Shown here piece by piece: positions 61,291 to 64,000 of a stretch of DNA of 64,000 nucleotides (its first letter is position 1; every line of letters starts with the position of its first letter). This DNA comes from Liolophura sinensis (Eukaryota; Mollusca; Polyplacophora; Chitonida; Chitonidae): NCBI RefSeq assembly GCF_032854445.1, contig NC_088300.1:682001-746000 (forward strand). The letters run 5' to 3'. A model generated the notes under the pieces. The model was not told the origin of the DNA. It saw nothing but the letters and a program-made list of their open reading frames with translations, and searched no databases. The translations under genes and the position numbers were made by a program.

Positions 61291-61740
61291 AGTTTTGCAT
61301 AACAGAAACCATGATTGTAGGTCCGGCATTATCTAATACAAAATGTTCTTGGTCACACGTATATGCAGCTAAAAGTTAAAATAGTCTTATGAACCAATTG
61401 CCGATCGCTTTGTCATAGGCTTGTGCATTAAGCGAGTTACCATTGAATGGGCACTGCAGACACGAAATAAGCGCATATTTAGTACATTGATAGACAATGT
61501 ATTGGTACAACTAATATTTTTTTCTATTGCAACCCTTAATAAAAACTTCTCGTCTGCAGTGCCCGTCAGTTGGCCAAATTGCCACCAATTCACGCTGTGC
61601 ATTTAAACAGGTCACATCAGATTTTCCTTTATACTGTAAACATACAGATTTTCTAACACAAATCTAAAATATACACATCTGGATGAAATAAATTTATCTT
61701 GCAAAGTTAGCTATCCCACCCACCCAAACATGGAGGGAAA

Positions 61741-61763
61741 AAAAAAAAAAAAAAAAAAAAAAG
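61741..61763. repeat. Poly-A tract
   Basis: Uninterrupted run of more than 20 A. Confidence 0.9.
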
Positions 61764-62749
61764 TGAACGAAAATTACCTAATGCTGGAGTATAACAAAGG
61801 ATTAATTAGTATGGTGGATTAATTTGTGTTAGGCCACAAATCAATATCATGCCGTTAACAAATGAAATCACTGAGAACCATATACACTATAAGGAAAATT
61901 ATAATGAATAGACCTTGCCTTTAGCGACACTTCATTCTCCTATCCAGTCGCTGGCTCTTCTTTTCCAGCACAAGTTGCAGAGTCTCGTCACGTTTTAAGA
62001 ACACCCTTGAAAAGCTACAACTGAGTAAGAAAGTGTTTCCACCCTGCCCTACCCATAGATAGGTACAAATCTATTATGACTATCTCCTAATGTAAATCTT
62101 AGTCTGAATTAGAAAGATAATACAACCTTGTAAATTGACCATACACAGCCTTGTGAATTACTGTATTCCACTGGGTAAGCCGTTGTGACATCTATATTCA
62201 ATGGGTAAACACGAATAAATACACCATAACACACGTTTGAACAAAATGTGAAAGGGTTAGTCAAGTCAACACGAAAATACTTGAGTTTAAGAAACAAGTG
62301 CTATTTTCGTGAATACTCATGAATGCAAGGTAAGAACTCCAACTCCTCACACAACTAAATCGAGAAGCGGCCATGAACAGGCAGGGGATACGAGTTCAGC
62401 AATGGGAAATCCTGGCAAATATAAACAAACCCCACCCAGCATAACACATGTACAGTATGTACATAAGCAACGCCAATATAGCCAACTCGGCAAAAAAGAC
62501 AAACACTAAAAGCACACTTTTAAAATTGATTGTAAAGTTTATAAACCACAACAAATTTAATTCAACGCAGGTAAAACAGTAATCTTTCCTTTTTCAATGA
62601 CATTTACATAAATTATTCATATACCTGAGAACAGAAGGATCTGGAATCTCTGTGGAAGGGATGAGCAACCACATCATATGGAGGCAGGTCCAGTCCCTAG
62701 ATAAATTCCAAGCAAGGAATTCAAAGCATAGTCGATCCCAATAAGCTGA

Positions 62750-63148
62750 TCATCCTTTTGATTTCAATCTGCTAAAAAAGTTATCAAGGTCTACAATACA
62801 TGGATCGTCAAGTTCTGATGGACTACTGGGGCCAACTGTAATTTGGCTTTGTATCTGGTCAGCAACAAATTTAACATGTTGGTTAGTACAGGATCGTCTT
62901 AGCTCGTTTTCATCCAGACATCTCGAAACTTCAACATTGCGAATTTTTTCCAAGTCCAATGCTAGTCGCCTAGCGGTAGATTCCATCAACGCCTGAATAC
63001 GATACTGAGCACAACTTCCTAAAGTCAACAACTCCTTCTTCCTGTTAGCTTGGTCAATAAGCTTTAAGATCAACTTGATACTATTTCCACGGATTACCTT
63101 TACATTCTGTTTGGTAGGCCTACCTGTAACCTTCTCGTGAGGCGCCAT
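62750..63148 (-). CDS. Small unrecognised protein (132 aa), single open exon
   Basis: I do not recognise this protein. The frame runs from ATG 63148 (MAPHEK) to TGA 62750-62752; an upstream in-frame ATG at 63166 would add six residues. The N-terminus is basic (VTGRPTKQNVKVIRGNS), the middle is predicted helical and charged (LKLIDQANRKKELLTLG, RRLALDLEKIRNVEVSRCL), and the C-terminus is acidic then basic (CIVDLDNFFSRLKSKG). It has two to four Cys and no membrane segment. The start lies in AAGATGGCGCC, close to the YY1-type promoter element that often overlaps housekeeping starts. Amino-acid composition and the promoter-like start argue for a real gene; there may be further exons. The large minus-strand repeat transcript could begin downstream of it. 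Confidence 0.6.
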   Translation of the reverse strand: MAPHEKVTGRPTKQNVKVIRGNSIKLILKLIDQANRKKELLTLGSCAQYRIQALMESTARRLALDLEKIRNVEVSRCLDENELRRSCTNQHVKFVADQIQSQITVGPSSPSELDDPCIVDLDNFFSRLKSKG

Positions 63149-63166
63149 CTTGAATATATCCTTCAC

Positions 63167-64000
63167 AGAAAAACAAAACCAGGCGTACCTGGCTATCTAC
63201 GAATAACGGTCGATCAGGAATACACCGGCCTAACACATACACATGCCGTAATCATAAGAGCACGTAAATATAAATAAATTCAACCATAATTACGCATTGA
63301 TGTCCTACGGGACAGCAATACCCATACCTAATACCCAAAATCAACGCCTGTCCTGCGTCGTAAAATGGAAGCTCGGCTTATATACGATATGCGAAAACCG
63401 AAGCACAGTATCACGACGCGCCGGACTTTCACATATAGTCCCTCAAGAATTCACCTTTAATATGAAAAAATATTATTTTTTAGCGTATAAAGTTTATGTA
63501 GTTTATATTAATAATCGTTTATATTTCATAATAAACAAGCATTTATTGAGTACCATGTCACATGAAGTACAAAAGTTAGAAATCGTAAACAAGAGGAAAA
63601 TTCCAGACGCGAATGAATTTCTGTGTAGTTAGGCACTGACATCACAATGCTGACGTATCTAGCTCAAACCTGTTCAAACCGGTTGGAAGTCAACCGGAAA
63701 TCCATGAACCTGGGCTGTGTTTCTATTTTGGAATATGTCGTCACTAGGAATAAGGTACAACATGTATATGTGCAGCCCATGAATGTTATATCAGCATTTG
63801 GTAAACATGTAAGAAAAAAAAAAAACCTTTACTATACAATAGTGTGCTACATTACTGTAAAAAATAATTAATGGATACATGAAGGCCTATAATATTGTTC
63901 GTACCCTCGATTCAAAATTGTTAACAATTCAATGTATAAATGAATAGAGACTGATATCATATTCCATGCCTTATCGTCAGTGGGCTTATATAAGATTTTA
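63167..64000. other. Right end of window, no gene recognised
   Basis: Upstream flank of the small gene at 62,750-63,148. Contains CAAACCGGTTGG and AACCGGAAAT (ETS-like) near 63,670-63,700 and otherwise AT-rich DNA with no supported gene. Confidence 0.4.

Larger units (their letters stand above)
48060..61300 (-). ncRNA. Putative long non-coding RNA locus made of duplicated exon-like units
   Basis: On the minus strand this region holds a diverged array (about 48.1-57.9 kb) of two alternating elements, then four further exon ends at 59.5-61.2 kb. Element 1 (eight copies, mostly 87-103 nt) ends at GTATG/GTAGG donor-like sites and in most copies starts after a T-rich tract and TATAG. Element 2 (about nine copies, several hundred nt) carries CAGGATGT, ATGGACA and GCCAAGAGATAGAAGA. 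Element 1 has stops in all three frames in the copy I translated, and element 2 has no frame shared between copies. Splice-like borders persist although the interior diverges. That fits a spliced non-coding transcript (for example a small-RNA host) grown by exon duplication. A decayed transposon array is the main alternative. No transcript evidence is available here. Confidence 0.4.

Overview
This is a eukaryotic, metazoan window: genes are split by GT-AG introns, flanking DNA is AT-rich, and it carries tRNA-derived SINE copies, foldback elements and many minisatellites. The SINE types, including one with a core ending in GTACGGCGTAAAACACC and an ATAAATAAA tail, are ones I associate with molluscs. 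A marine mollusc (bivalve or gastropod) is the best guess, but that is inference from memory of repeat types.

Four conserved genes fill the left two thirds. XPO1/CRM1 (minus) has its first three coding exons at 684-4030 and runs off the left edge. A ZNF410-like six-finger C2H2 transcription factor (plus, about 9.9-20.45 kb) is rebuilt from seven coding exons. A FAM161 ciliary/centrosomal protein (minus, 22,955-28,747) has five coding exons and 746 residues. COQ6, the mitochondrial ubiquinone-biosynthesis monooxygenase (plus, 28,979-41,201), has twelve exons and 475 residues. FAM161 and COQ6 are head to head with about 231 bp between start codons. From memory, human 14q24.3 has ZNF410(+)-FAM161B(-)-COQ6(+) and human 2p15 has XPO1 beside FAM161A. 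This single locus therefore looks like the linkage that existed before the vertebrate FAM161A/B duplication.

Introns hold most of the repeats: a 177-bp array in XPO1; 35-, about 50-, 27- and 26-bp arrays in ZNF410; a nested palindrome in FAM161; a 425-bp foldback and 38-, 29- and 31-bp arrays in COQ6. Several arrays carry consensus 5' splice sites in every unit, and one copies the end of a COQ6 exon together with its donor.

The right third (about 43-62.7 kb) has no recognisable protein gene. On the minus strand, 48-58 kb is a diverged array of alternating elements. One element class is about 87-103 nt long and bounded by splice-site-like sequences, yet all frames are closed in the copy I translated. 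Four further sites sharing one exon-end motif directly before GTAAGT lie at 59.5-61.2 kb. This looks like a long non-coding, multi-exon transcript built by repeated exon duplication, and it is the best candidate for something undescribed. A small unrecognised gene (62,750-63,148, minus, 132 aa) lies upstream of it.
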